In this document: positions 1 to 5,972 of the stretch, piece after piece | Layout: each line of letters opens with the position of its first letter | Position numbering within the stretch: the stretch's first letter is position 1 | Assembly (NCBI GenBank): GCA_017935825.1 | Contig: JAGBGW010000114.1 | Coordinates: 1 to 11,192, forward strand | DNA: 11,192 bases | Reading direction: 5' to 3' | DNA from: Clostridia bacterium | GTDB taxonomy: Bacteria > Bacillota > Clostridia > Christensenellales > Maliibacteriaceae | The notes under the pieces: model-generated | What the model saw: the letters and a program-made list of their open reading frames with translations, nothing else | Databases searched by the model: none | What the model was told of the DNA's origin: nothing | Translations under genes and position numbers: made by a program

Positions 1-485
1 AGACCGTTGTTGTCGGTGATGGAGTAGACCATCTTGACATCCACGTTGCCGGGGAAGCCGTTTTCGCGGTCGGGGCTGTGAAGGGTGAGGGTCAGATGAC
101 GCTCGTCGGTCTCTTCTTCCACAACGTCCCATACGTCAACGCCCCAGGACTTGGGACCGCCGTGAAGGCTTACAACAGGGCCGTCTTTGCCGTTGTTGCG
201 GACAAGGTCATAGCCCTTGCCGTTGATCTCGAAGTGAGCATTGCCGATGCGGTTTGCATAGCGGCCGACAAGAGAACCGAAGCTTGCGCGGTTCCAGGTG
301 TACTCTTCCAGAGTCTTGAAGCCAAGCATGACGTCTGCAAGAACGCCGTTTTTGTCGGGAACCATCAGCTTTACGATCGCGCCGCCCACATTCAAGATGT
401 CAGCGCTGATCACGCCGTTGGTCAAGTGGTAAAGTCGCACGTCTTTGCGGTCTTTACGGCAGATAAATACGCCTTTGGAAGTCAT
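1..485 (-). CDS. galM: Aldose 1-epimerase (galactose mutarotase), 3' end off window
   Basis: Aldose 1-epimerase interconverts alpha and beta anomers of hexoses such as galactose and feeds the Leloir pathway in the cytoplasm. Only the first 161 codons are present; the frame is still open at base 1, so about the C-terminal half, including the expected catalytic Glu, lies outside. The visible part carries typical family blocks: GRYANRIG at residues 74-81, LHGG at 107-110 (its His is a conserved sugar-binding residue in the family), and ENGFPGNV at 141-148. The ATG at 483-485 is preceded by an AGAGGA ribosome binding site about 8 bases away, which supports the start. It lies 57 bases downstream of the SPOR-domain gene on the same strand, with no obvious promoter between, so it is probably the third gene of that cluster. 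Identification is confident; substrate preference cannot be judged from this half. Confidence 0.93.
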   Translation of the reverse strand, partial: MTSKGVFICRKDRKDVRLYHLTNGVISADILNVGGAIVKLMVPDKNGVLADVMLGFKTLEEYTWNRASFGSLVGRYANRIGNAHFEINGKGYDLVRNNGKDGPVVSLHGGPKSWGVDVWDVVEEETDERHLTLTLHSPDRENGFPGNVDVKMVYSITDNNG

Positions 486-511
486 AAAAAGTTCCTCTTT
501 TCTGAATATTT

Positions 512-532
512 CAACTGCCTCTTACGCAGTTG
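512..532 (-). other. Small intergenic hairpin between the SPOR gene and galM
   Basis: A perfect 7-bp inverted repeat, CAACTGC / GCAGTTG, encloses a 7-base loop in the 57-base gap between the SPOR-domain gene and galM. It is not followed by a T-run on either strand, so it does not look like an intrinsic terminator. It could be an intercistronic mRNA structure that stabilises an end or separates translation of the two genes, or it may be chance. Confidence 0.4.
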
Positions 533-542
533 TTTGCCAAGA

Positions 543-2078
543 TCATTCTGCGGTGGTTTCCTCTTCGGGGACCACCTGTGTGGTACCTTCTGCGATCCCT
601 TCCACAAGACCGCGATAATTCCAGCACATGCCGATATGTGCAAATTTCACACGGGCAAGGGTGGGACCTTTTTCCAGGGTGCCGCCTTCCAGCACATCGT
701 AGAGGATGCGTGCGGCTTCGGTATACATATTGGAAAGATCGCGCACAAGCACGCTGTTTTTTGCGCCTGCCACATTGGCAAGTGCGTTTTTGGAGGTTTC
801 AAGCTGCGCATAGATCTCCTTGATGGAGACGATGGCTTCCTGCGATGTGATCTCCCCCGCCTCCATGCGGCGGATGACCGTCATAAGGGATTTGATCAGT
901 TCGGGCCACTGGGAAAGCGCCGTTGTGATCACTTCCACATCTTCTTCTCGCGCACTGACGGTAAAATCCATCTGGGAAAAAGAAAGTTCATAAATCTGTG
1001 CCGACGGGGACTGGGCGGTCAATGTGTCCCGCAGCTGCCCTGCATCGTATTCGTTGTTGAAGGCAGTGGTCATGACGCGAAAGTAGTCGCTTTCGATCAC
1101 ATACCCTGCGCCGCCTGATGCGCGCATGCTAATTGCATAGTCGTCTGCGTTGTCAGGGTTGGAAAATGCACCTGCCTGCACAAGATAAACGCTCCAGGCA
1201 TTGATGGTGAATGCGCGGTCCACAAGGGGAACATCATCCTGTGCATCGGCAGTTTCTGTCTGGTCGGGGGTGGGAGTGGGTGTGGGTTCTGCATCCGCAC
1301 TGGGGATGGAATCGGGCGCAAGTTCGCCTTCCTGCAAAACGTCCTGCACGTCGTCCGCATCAAATTCCATCATAGGCGACACCAGTCGGTCCACAAGGAA
1401 GATACCAAGACCGATTGCCGCAAGTCCAAGCACCACACAAAGTGCGATGATCTTCCACTTTTTGCCGTCTTTTTTCACGCTGCGGCGGCTCTTTGTGCTG
1501 CGGCGTTCGCGCTTGGGTTCGTTTTTCGCAGGCAGGTCTTGTGCATCGTCATAGCGAAGCTCGTCCTGCGCATCGTCATAGCGCACATCCGCATCAAAGG
1601 CATGCAGGAAGGAATCATCCGACGCATCGCCCCGCTGAGCAGGTGTTGCTTCCTGCCTGGGCGGCTCTGCCTTGGGTGCAGGTTCAGGTGCCTTGGGCGT
1701 GGAGAAATAATCCGTGAAGTAGGGATTTTCCTGCCGCTCACTTTGCACGGGAAAATCGTACATGCCCCATCTGTCTTCCTGCGCAGAGGCAGAAGAAGAG
1801 AAAATGCGGCTGTAGGAAGCTTCGCTCAGATCATCGTAGCGATAGCCTGTGCTTTGGGGTGCTTCCGCCTTCGGTTCTTGTTCAAAGGTGGGCGGACGGT
1901 AAAAGCCTGTCCGTGCGTAGGTGCCCGAGGTGATACCGTCCGTGGGACGATACTGTCCCGTGGTGCGGTAATAGGAAGATTCCTGCCCATGGAATCGAGG
2001 CACAGAATCTGTATGTTGAAGATCATGCTCCTGCATCAGACGATCTTCTTTTGCGGTATTGTACTGGTTTTCGTCCAA
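543..2078 (-). CDS. Single-pass membrane protein with SPOR-like domain, TTG start
   Basis: The product is 511 residues. Residues 1-205 are hydrophilic, rich in Tyr, Gln and Pro, with repeated TGQYRP/TGFYRP-like pieces, and end in a basic stretch. One hydrophobic helix spans about 208-229. A Pro/Thr linker (around 265-271) leads to a SPOR-like segment at about 295-368 (WSVYLVQAGAF, then YFRVMTTAF). SPOR domains in known families bind denuded peptidoglycan glycan strands at sites of division or remodelling. The remaining 140 residues look helical and match no domain I recognise. By the positive-inside rule the N-terminus should be cytoplasmic and the SPOR part outside. The TTG at 2076-2078 is chosen as start because AAAGGAGG lies 8 bases before it; an in-frame ATG at 2108 gives 10 more residues but would place that site inside the gene. 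It follows the deaminase by 77 bases. Specific function is unknown. Confidence 0.82.
   Translation of the reverse strand: MDENQYNTAKEDRLMQEHDLQHTDSVPRFHGQESSYYRTTGQYRPTDGITSGTYARTGFYRPPTFEQEPKAEAPQSTGYRYDDLSEASYSRIFSSSASAQEDRWGMYDFPVQSERQENPYFTDYFSTPKAPEPAPKAEPPRQEATPAQRGDASDDSFLHAFDADVRYDDAQDELRYDDAQDLPAKNEPKRERRSTKSRRSVKKDGKKWKIIALCVVLGLAAIGLGIFLVDRLVSPMMEFDADDVQDVLQEGELAPDSIPSADAEPTPTPTPDQTETADAQDDVPLVDRAFTINAWSVYLVQAGAFSNPDNADDYAISMRASGGAGYVIESDYFRVMTTAFNNEYDAGQLRDTLTAQSPSAQIYELSFSQMDFTVSAREEDVEVITTALSQWPELIKSLMTVIRRMEAGEITSQEAIVSIKEIYAQLETSKNALANVAGAKNSVLVRDLSNMYTEAARILYDVLEGGTLEKGPTLARVKFAHIGMCWNYRGLVEGIAEGTTQVVPEEETTAE
1536..1583 (-). repeat. Tandem 27-base in-frame repeat in the SPOR gene
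   Basis: Two 21-base copies begin at 1536 and 1563, 27 bases apart, differing at two positions. They encode RYDDAQD twice within RYDDAQDELRYDDAQDL of the cytoplasmic linker, just before the basic stretch and membrane helix. This is an internal duplication in a low-complexity region that could vary in copy number between strains. Confidence 0.75.
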
Positions 2079-2155
2079 AGATACCGCCTCCTTTCGTCTC
2101 ATGCTCATCTATATTCCCATACACATTTTTTCATGCATGGAGTAACAAGCAAAAA

Positions 2156-2620
2156 TTATTCTTCGGCGTTTTCCACGTATTTTTCGGGGATGATACCGGC
2201 CTGCTCAAAAATGCTCATGGCAAAGTCGTCAGGATAGCCTTCCTGATAGACAACACGCTTGATGCCTGCGTTGACAATCAGCTTAGCACAAATCACACAG
2301 GGCTGGTGGGTGCAGTAAAGCGTTGCACCGTCCACGCTTACGCCAAGCTTCGCAGCCTGGATCAGCGCGTTCTGCTCTGCATGGGTGGCATAGCAAAGTT
2401 CGTGGCGGGTGCCCGATGCAATGCCCAGCTTTCTTCGCAGGCACTCACCGCGCTCCACGCAGGAAGGAACACCTGCAGGAGCACCATTGTAGCCGGTGGT
2501 CAGGATTCTTCTGTCGCGCACGATAACAGCGCCGATTTTTCTGTTGGGCTGGTAGCAGCTGGACCAGTTGCCCACGGTATGCGCCAATTCGATGAAGCGC
2601 TTATCCCATTTATCAAACAT
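2156..2620 (-). CDS. comEB: Deoxycytidylate (dCMP) deaminase family protein
   Basis: This 154-residue protein belongs to the zinc-dependent cytidine/deoxycytidylate deaminase fold. In the dCMP deaminase family the enzyme converts dCMP to dUMP, the precursor for thymidylate synthesis. The catalytic motif HAEQNA is at residues 80-85 (His80 as zinc ligand, Glu82 as proton shuttle) and the PCVIC motif at 107-111 supplies zinc ligands Cys108 and Cys111. Extra cysteines and a His at about 54-76 sit where dCMP deaminases often carry a second metal site. A GGAGGG ribosome binding site 8 bases before the ATG supports the start. A strong promoter lies about 67 bases upstream. It is first in the leftward cluster with the SPOR protein and galM. 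The symbol follows the Bacillus homologue; no competence genes are nearby, so a competence role is not implied. Confidence 0.92.
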   Translation of the reverse strand: MFDKWDKRFIELAHTVGNWSSCYQPNRKIGAVIVRDRRILTTGYNGAPAGVPSCVERGECLRRKLGIASGTRHELCYATHAEQNALIQAAKLGVSVDGATLYCTHQPCVICAKLIVNAGIKRVVYQEGYPDDFAMSIFEQAGIIPEKYVENAEE

Positions 2621-2686
2621 CTTGCAATCCCTCCATATGCGGGGTCATTCAACGTAAAAGCTGAATCAAACGTAAAACTTCAATTT

Positions 2687-2715
2687 ATTATAATCCATGT
2701 GCGTTTTTTAGACAA
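2687..2715 (-). promoter_or_regulatory. Sigma-A-type promoter for the dCMP deaminase cluster
   Basis: On the minus strand a -35 box TTGTCT (2710-2715, four of six consensus bases) and a perfect -10 box TATAAT (2687-2692) are separated by 17 bases. Transcription would start near 2680 and give a leader of about 60 bases before the deaminase ATG. It probably drives the downstream SPOR gene and galM too, as no clear promoter appears between those genes. Confidence 0.8.
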
Positions 2716-2770
2716 TAAAAATCATTAATAAAGGATAAAATTCACATACATGCAAAAACGGGAGAAAAAC

Positions 2771-2790
2771 AAAGCAATTCAAAGCAATTT
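2771..2790 (+). repeat. Tandem 10-base direct repeat upstream of the groESL promoter
   Basis: AAAGCAATTC is followed directly by AAAGCAATTT. The pair lies 35 bases upstream of the proposed groESL -35 box and about 55 bases upstream of the deaminase -35 box. It could be a protein-binding site or chance in AT-rich DNA. Confidence 0.5.
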
Positions 2791-2824
2791 TAGTATAAAC
2801 CCAAATTTTGGCATATTTAGCTAA

Positions 2825-2853
2825 TTGTTTTTTCTCTATTATTACGGAATAAT
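2825..2853 (+). promoter_or_regulatory. Proposed groESL promoter
   Basis: TTGTTT (2825-2830) and AATAAT (2848-2853, five of six consensus) are 17 bases apart and place the start of transcription near 2860, a few bases before CIRCE, which is the usual arrangement for HrcA control. The -35 box is weak. An alternative -10 TAATAG at 2850-2855 would need a 19-base spacer. Confidence 0.55.
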
Positions 2854-2855
2854 AG
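2836..2855. repeat. 8-bp palindrome over the groESL -10 box
   Basis: CTATTATT and AATAATAG form a perfect inverted repeat around ACGG, overlapping the proposed -10 box and ending 10 bases before CIRCE. It has the size and symmetry of an operator for a second regulator, but being almost all A and T it could be a by-product of the -10 sequence. Confidence 0.6.
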
Positions 2856-2865
2856 TCAATGTCGG

Positions 2866-2892
2866 TTAGCACTCGACGTCAAAGAGTGCTAA
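2866..2892 (+). promoter_or_regulatory. CIRCE operator (HrcA binding site)
   Basis: TTAGCACTC, nine bases, then GAGTGCTAA: an exact match to the CIRCE inverted repeat. In Bacillota, HrcA binds this element and represses groESL and often dnaK until heat or unfolded protein titrates the GroE needed to fold HrcA. It lies just after the predicted transcription start and 90 bases before the groES ATG, so it is also in the leader mRNA. Confidence 0.97.
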
Positions 2893-2982
2893 CGCAAAAA
2901 ACTCGAACGACCAATCGGCGGGCTTTGCTTCGCAGGTTCGTCCGCAATTTTTTATTAAATCTTTTGAAGGAGGTCTTTTGTT

Positions 2983-3267
2983 ATGACCATCAAACCTCTC
3001 TTTGATCGCGTTGTCATCAAGGACATGGAAAGTGAAGAAACCACCAAAAGCGGCATCATCCTTCCCACCGCAGCACAGGAAAAGCCCCAGATGGCAGAAG
3101 TTATCGCAGTTGGCCCCGGCGGCAAGGTAGACGGCAAGGACGTTGAAATGCAGCTGAAGGTCGGCGACAAGGTTATCATCTCCAAGTACGCAGGCACCAC
3201 CGTCAAGATGGACGGCGCTGAGTACACCATCATCCGCCAGGGCGACGTTCTGGCTATCGTTGAATAA
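2983..3267 (+). CDS. groES: Co-chaperonin GroES (Hsp10)
   Basis: At 94 residues this is the normal length for GroES, the heptameric lid that caps the GroEL cavity in the cytoplasm and drives ATP-dependent folding. It starts with the family's IKPLFDRVVIK segment, has the GroEL-contacting mobile loop at about residues 17-32 (ETTKSGIILP), and ends with the typical YTIIRQGDVLAIVE strand. The ATG has a strong AAGGAGG site 9 bases upstream. It is first in a two-gene operon, 17 bases before groEL, under CIRCE control. Its codon use is strongly biased to GGC, ATC, AAG and GAC, as expected for a highly expressed gene. Confidence 0.98.
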   Translation: MTIKPLFDRVVIKDMESEETTKSGIILPTAAQEKPQMAEVIAVGPGGKVDGKDVEMQLKVGDKVIISKYAGTTVKMDGAEYTIIRQGDVLAIVE

Positions 3268-3284
3268 TCGGAGGTAAATACGTT

Positions 3285-4913
3285 ATGGCTAAACAGCTTC
3301 AGTACGGCGACGAGGCTCGCCGCAGCCTTGAAAAGGGTATCAACACCCTGGCAAACACCGTTAAGATCACCCTGGGTCCCAAGGGCCGCAACGTCATGCT
3401 CGACAGAAAGTTCGGTTCTCCCCTGATCACCAACGACGGCGTTACCATCGCAAAAGAGATCGAACTGGAAGATCCCTTTGAGAACATGGGTGCACAGCTG
3501 GTGAAGGAAGTTGCTTCCAAGACCAACGATGTTGTCGGCGACGGCACCACCACCGCTACCCTTCTTGCACAGAGCATCATCCGCGAAGGTCTTCGCAACC
3601 TTGCAGCAGGTGCAGGCCCCATGCAGATTCGCGTCGGTATTGAAAAAGCTACCGCAGCTGCAGTTGAGGCAATCAAGGCAATTTCCCGTCCCGTTGAGGA
3701 TAAGAAGGCAATTGCTCATGTCGGCACCGTTTCTTCTCAGGATTCCGTCATCGGCGATCTGATCGCAGATGCAATGGAAAAGGTCGGCAGCGACGGCGTT
3801 ATCACCGTTGAAGAAGGCAAGACCATGGAGACCGAGCTTACCATCGTCGAAGGTATGCAGTTTGACCGCGGCTATGCTTCCGCTTACATGGTAACTAACA
3901 CCGATAAGATGGAATGCATCATGGACGATCCGTTGATCCTGATCACCGACAAGAAGATCTCCTCCTCTCAGGAGATCATGCCTCTGCTTGAGAAGATCGT
4001 GCAGATGGGCAGAAAGCTTGTTATCATCGCTGAGGACATCGAAGGCGAAGCGCTTTCCCTTCTGGTCGTCAACAAGCTTCGCGGCGTATTCCAGAGTGCA
4101 GCCGTTAAGGCTCCCGGCTTTGGCGATCGCAGAAAGCAGATGCTGGAAGACATCGCTACCATCACCGGCGGTACTGTGATCTCCGCAGACCTTGGTATGG
4201 AACTTCGCGAGGTCGAGCCCTACATGCTGGGTCAGGCCCGTCAGGTCAAGATCGACAAGGACAACACCACCATCGTTGAGGGTGCAGGTTCCGCTGATGC
4301 TATCGCAGCCCGCGTAGCACTGATCAAGACCCAGATCGAAGAGACCAACTCCGATTACGATCGTGAGAAGCTTCAGGAGCGTCTTGCCAAGCTTGCAGGC
4401 GGTGTTGCAGTCATCAACGTCGGCGCAGCAACCGAGACCGAGATGAAGGAGCGCAAGCTTCGCATCGAGGATGCTCTTGCAGCAACCCGCGCAGCAGTTG
4501 AAGAAGGCTTCGTGCCCGGCGGCGGCGTAGCACTTCTGAGCGCCATCCCCGCAGTGACCGCACTTGTCAACTCCCTTGAGGGCGATGTCAAGACCGGTGC
4601 AGCAATCATCCTGCGTGCACTGGAAGAGCCCATGCGCCAGATCGCAGTCAACGCAGGTCTGGACGGCTCCGTCATCATCGAGAACGTCAAGCGCGAAGAC
4701 AAGGCAGACTACGGCTTCGATGCTCATAAGGGCGAGTACTGCGACATGATCGCAGCAGGTATCCTGGATCCCACCAAGGTTACCCGTTCCGCTCTGCAGA
4801 ACGCAGCAAGCGTTGCAGCAATGGTTCTGACCACCGAGTCCCTTGTATGCGACATTCCTCAGCCCGAACCTCCGATGCCCGCAGGCGCAGGCATGGGCGG
4901 CGGCATGTATTAA
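3285..4913 (+). CDS. groEL: Chaperonin GroEL (Hsp60)
   Basis: This complete 542-residue chaperonin forms the double-ring folding chamber that works with GroES and ATP. Clear family signatures are TLGPKGRNVMLD near residue 30, the ATP-site segment GDGTTTAT near 85-92, the late signature AAVEEGFVPGGGVALL near 405, and the C-terminal Gly/Met tail GGGMY. The ribosome binding site GGAGG is 10 bases before the ATG. The gene follows groES closely and ends at a strong terminator 11 bases after the stop, so the unit is a standard two-gene heat-shock operon. Codon use is strongly biased, which creates a long spurious open frame on the opposite strand. The family's usual AAGANPM segment reads AAGAGPM here, a small change that I would treat as normal variation. 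Confidence 0.99.
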   Translation: MAKQLQYGDEARRSLEKGINTLANTVKITLGPKGRNVMLDRKFGSPLITNDGVTIAKEIELEDPFENMGAQLVKEVASKTNDVVGDGTTTATLLAQSIIREGLRNLAAGAGPMQIRVGIEKATAAAVEAIKAISRPVEDKKAIAHVGTVSSQDSVIGDLIADAMEKVGSDGVITVEEGKTMETELTIVEGMQFDRGYASAYMVTNTDKMECIMDDPLILITDKKISSSQEIMPLLEKIVQMGRKLVIIAEDIEGEALSLLVVNKLRGVFQSAAVKAPGFGDRRKQMLEDIATITGGTVISADLGMELREVEPYMLGQARQVKIDKDNTTIVEGAGSADAIAARVALIKTQIEETNSDYDREKLQERLAKLAGGVAVINVGAATETEMKERKLRIEDALAATRAAVEEGFVPGGGVALLSAIPAVTALVNSLEGDVKTGAAIILRALEEPMRQIAVNAGLDGSVIIENVKREDKADYGFDAHKGEYCDMIAAGILDPTKVTRSALQNAASVAAMVLTTESLVCDIPQPEPPMPAGAGMGGGMY

Positions 4914-4924
4914 TTCGCCAAATT

Positions 4925-4956
4925 AAAAAGAGAAGGCTTTATGCCTTCTCTTTTTT
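4925..4956. terminator. Bidirectional intrinsic terminator between groEL and the amidase gene
   Basis: A perfect 13-bp stem (4925-4937 with 4943-4955) and a 5-base loop carries an A-run on one side and a T-run on the other, so it forms a stem plus U-tract in either direction. It lies 11 bases after the groEL stop and 56 bases after the amidase stop, between converging genes. Confidence 0.95.
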
Positions 4957-4984
4957 ATCCCGCAATCTCACCTGTCAGCAAGTC

Positions 4985-5020
4985 GGCTCTCTTATGCGCA
5001 AGGGAGCCTTTTTTATTTTT
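4985..5020 (+). terminator. Second, back-up terminator after groEL
   Basis: GGCTCTCTT and AAGGGAGCC pair over 9 bp with one G-U pair around ATGCGC, followed by six T, an A and five more T. On the plus strand this is a good intrinsic terminator 28 bases after the first. Its T-tract covers the last bases and stop codon of the converging amidase gene. On the minus strand the stem has a C-A mismatch and no T-run after it, so it should act only rightward. Confidence 0.75.
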
Positions 5021-5810
5021 CATCAAAACTGAATGTGGATGCAGGCAATCCTTCCCGCGAGAAATAGGCTTCGATGCCTGCAACGATGCCTTCTGCAATG
5101 CGCCGCTGATATTCTTCATTCTGAAGATTGTTTCTCTCTGTTTCATTGGAAAGAAACCCTGTTTCGATCAAAACGGACGGCATGGCGGTCTCCCGCGTCA
5201 GTTCAAAGCTTTGGTCGGATTTGATGCCCCGATCCACTGCACCCGTTGCAGTGATCAGTGCATCCTGCATCACCTGTGCAAGGTATTGGCTGTCGGATTT
5301 CCCTTCCTCATACCATGTTTCAATGCCGCTTGCCTCGGGTGCATTTTCCACGATATTCTGGTGAATCGCCACCAGCATGTCCACGCCGTTTGCATTTGCC
5401 TCGGCAATGGCGGTGGTATTGTCCGCCTCGGTATCGGTGGTGCGGGTCATCAGCACCGTATAACCTTTTTCTTCTAGCATTTGCTGCACAAGTTTTGTGA
5501 TGGAAAGGTTGATATCTTTTTCCATCACATCCCCCACGCAGGCGCCGGGGTCGTCACCGCCATGCCCTGCGGAAAGCACGATGCAGCGTGTGACTTCCTT
5601 TTCTTCATCAGGAAATTCCGAAATATAAAGTGCAGAAAACCTGTCTTCAAAAGCTGCACGCCTTGCAAGCTTCTTTGCGCCGCGGACGACAAAGAAAATA
5701 CCGCCTGCAATGAGCGCAAAAATCAGCGTCAGAGAAAACACAAGTCGAGGGACATTGATGGTATAAATCTTATTGCCGCGGCGAACTTTTCGGCTGTGAT
5801 GTGAACACAT
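5013..5810 (-). CDS. Membrane-anchored N-acetylmuramoyl-L-alanine amidase (Amidase_3)
   Basis: The 265-residue product should cleave the bond between N-acetylmuramic acid and the stem peptide in peptidoglycan. Residues 1-22 are basic, a hydrophobic helix spans about 23-42, and the Amidase_3 domain runs from about 75 to 250, placing catalysis outside the membrane. Predicted zinc ligands are His83 (AGHGG), Glu97 (EKDIN) and His150 (AIHQN), with catalytic Glu216 in LIETGFLSN. Size and anchor resemble CwlD, a spore-cortex amidase, but no partner gene is present to prove that. Ser80 replaces the Asp usual before the AGHGG/PGHGG motif, and the Arg usual five residues before the AN preceding the SIHxN motif is Ala134. 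The ATG at 5810 has AGGAG 8 bases upstream; an in-frame GTG at 5837 lies before the predicted transcription start and is rejected. Confidence 0.93.
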   Translation of the reverse strand: MCSHHSRKVRRGNKIYTINVPRLVFSLTLIFALIAGGIFFVVRGAKKLARRAAFEDRFSALYISEFPDEEKEVTRCIVLSAGHGGDDPGACVGDVMEKDINLSITKLVQQMLEEKGYTVLMTRTTDTEADNTTAIAEANANGVDMLVAIHQNIVENAPEASGIETWYEEGKSDSQYLAQVMQDALITATGAVDRGIKSDQSFELTRETAMPSVLIETGFLSNETERNNLQNEEYQRRIAEGIVAGIEAYFSREGLPASTFSFDEK

Positions 5811-5839
5811 ATCATTTCTCCTGTTGTTTGGATGCACAC

Positions 5840-5867
5840 ATTATAGCAAGCACAACCTGCGAAACAA
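5840..5867 (-). promoter_or_regulatory. Promoter of the amidase gene with extended -10
   Basis: On the minus strand TTGTTT (5862-5867) is followed after 16 bases by TATAAT (5840-5845), and the bases before it make TGCTATAAT, an extended -10. Transcription should begin near 5833, about 22 bases before the ATG at 5810, which rules out the upstream GTG as start. Confidence 0.75.
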
Positions 5868-5888
5868 ATTATGATATTCCTAAGATTT

Positions 5889-5917
5889 TTATAAGGTTTT
5901 ATCGGAAAATGTATAAA
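5889..5917 (+). promoter_or_regulatory. Tentative promoter of the MBL-fold hydrolase gene
   Basis: TATAAA at 5912-5917 fits a -10 box in five of six bases and lies 17 bases after a poor -35 candidate, TTATAA (5889-5894). The predicted leader would be about 50 bases. TATGCT at 5925-5930 is an alternative -10. The gene needs its own rightward promoter because its upstream neighbour diverges, but which boxes are used is uncertain. Confidence 0.35.
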
Positions 5918-5972
5918 AATGTGATATGCTGTCAGTAACGAACACGGCAATTTTAAAAAAAGGAGAATTTCT

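Larger units (their letters stand above)
2621..2982. other. Divergent regulatory gap between the dCMP deaminase gene and groES
   Basis: This 362-base stretch has no credible gene. It is AT-rich and holds the leftward deaminase promoter, a tandem 10-base repeat, the rightward groESL promoter, a palindrome and the CIRCE operator, each listed separately. Bases 2893-2966 form the groES leader after CIRCE; I see only weak pairing potential there and no recognisable riboswitch. The groES ribosome binding site AAGGAGG is at 2967-2973, 9 bases before the ATG. Confidence 0.85.

Noticed and set aside
78..1118. 346-residue plus-strand open frame across galM and the SPOR gene
   Set aside because: It spans the junction of two well-supported minus-strand genes and its translation has Cys/His-rich antisense character.
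2051..2728. 225-residue plus-strand open frame opposite the dCMP deaminase gene
   Set aside because: The minus strand has the HAEQNA and PCVIC motifs, a promoter and a ribosome binding site; the plus frame is a shadow.
2922..2937. A TTTG(C/T)TTCGCAGGTT string shared by the groES leader and the amidase promoter (minus strand, about 5853-5867)
   Set aside because: Fourteen of fifteen matching bases is expected by chance a few times in a window of this size when both strands are compared, and the two copies sit in different positions relative to their promoters.
2898..2942. Possible hairpin or riboswitch in the groES leader
   Set aside because: Only a 5-bp CGAAC/GTTCG pairing across a long loop plus weak inner pairs can be drawn, with no known aptamer pattern.
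2955..4727. 590-residue open frame on the minus strand opposite groES-groEL
   Set aside because: It is a shadow of the strongly biased groEL codons. The translation is Cys- and Asp-rich without family signatures, it ends upstream of its own possible partners, and the plus strand clearly encodes GroES and GroEL.
5811..5837. Upstream GTG start giving the amidase nine more residues
   Set aside because: The predicted transcription start (about 5833) lies inside that extension, and a good AGGAG site directly precedes the ATG at 5810.
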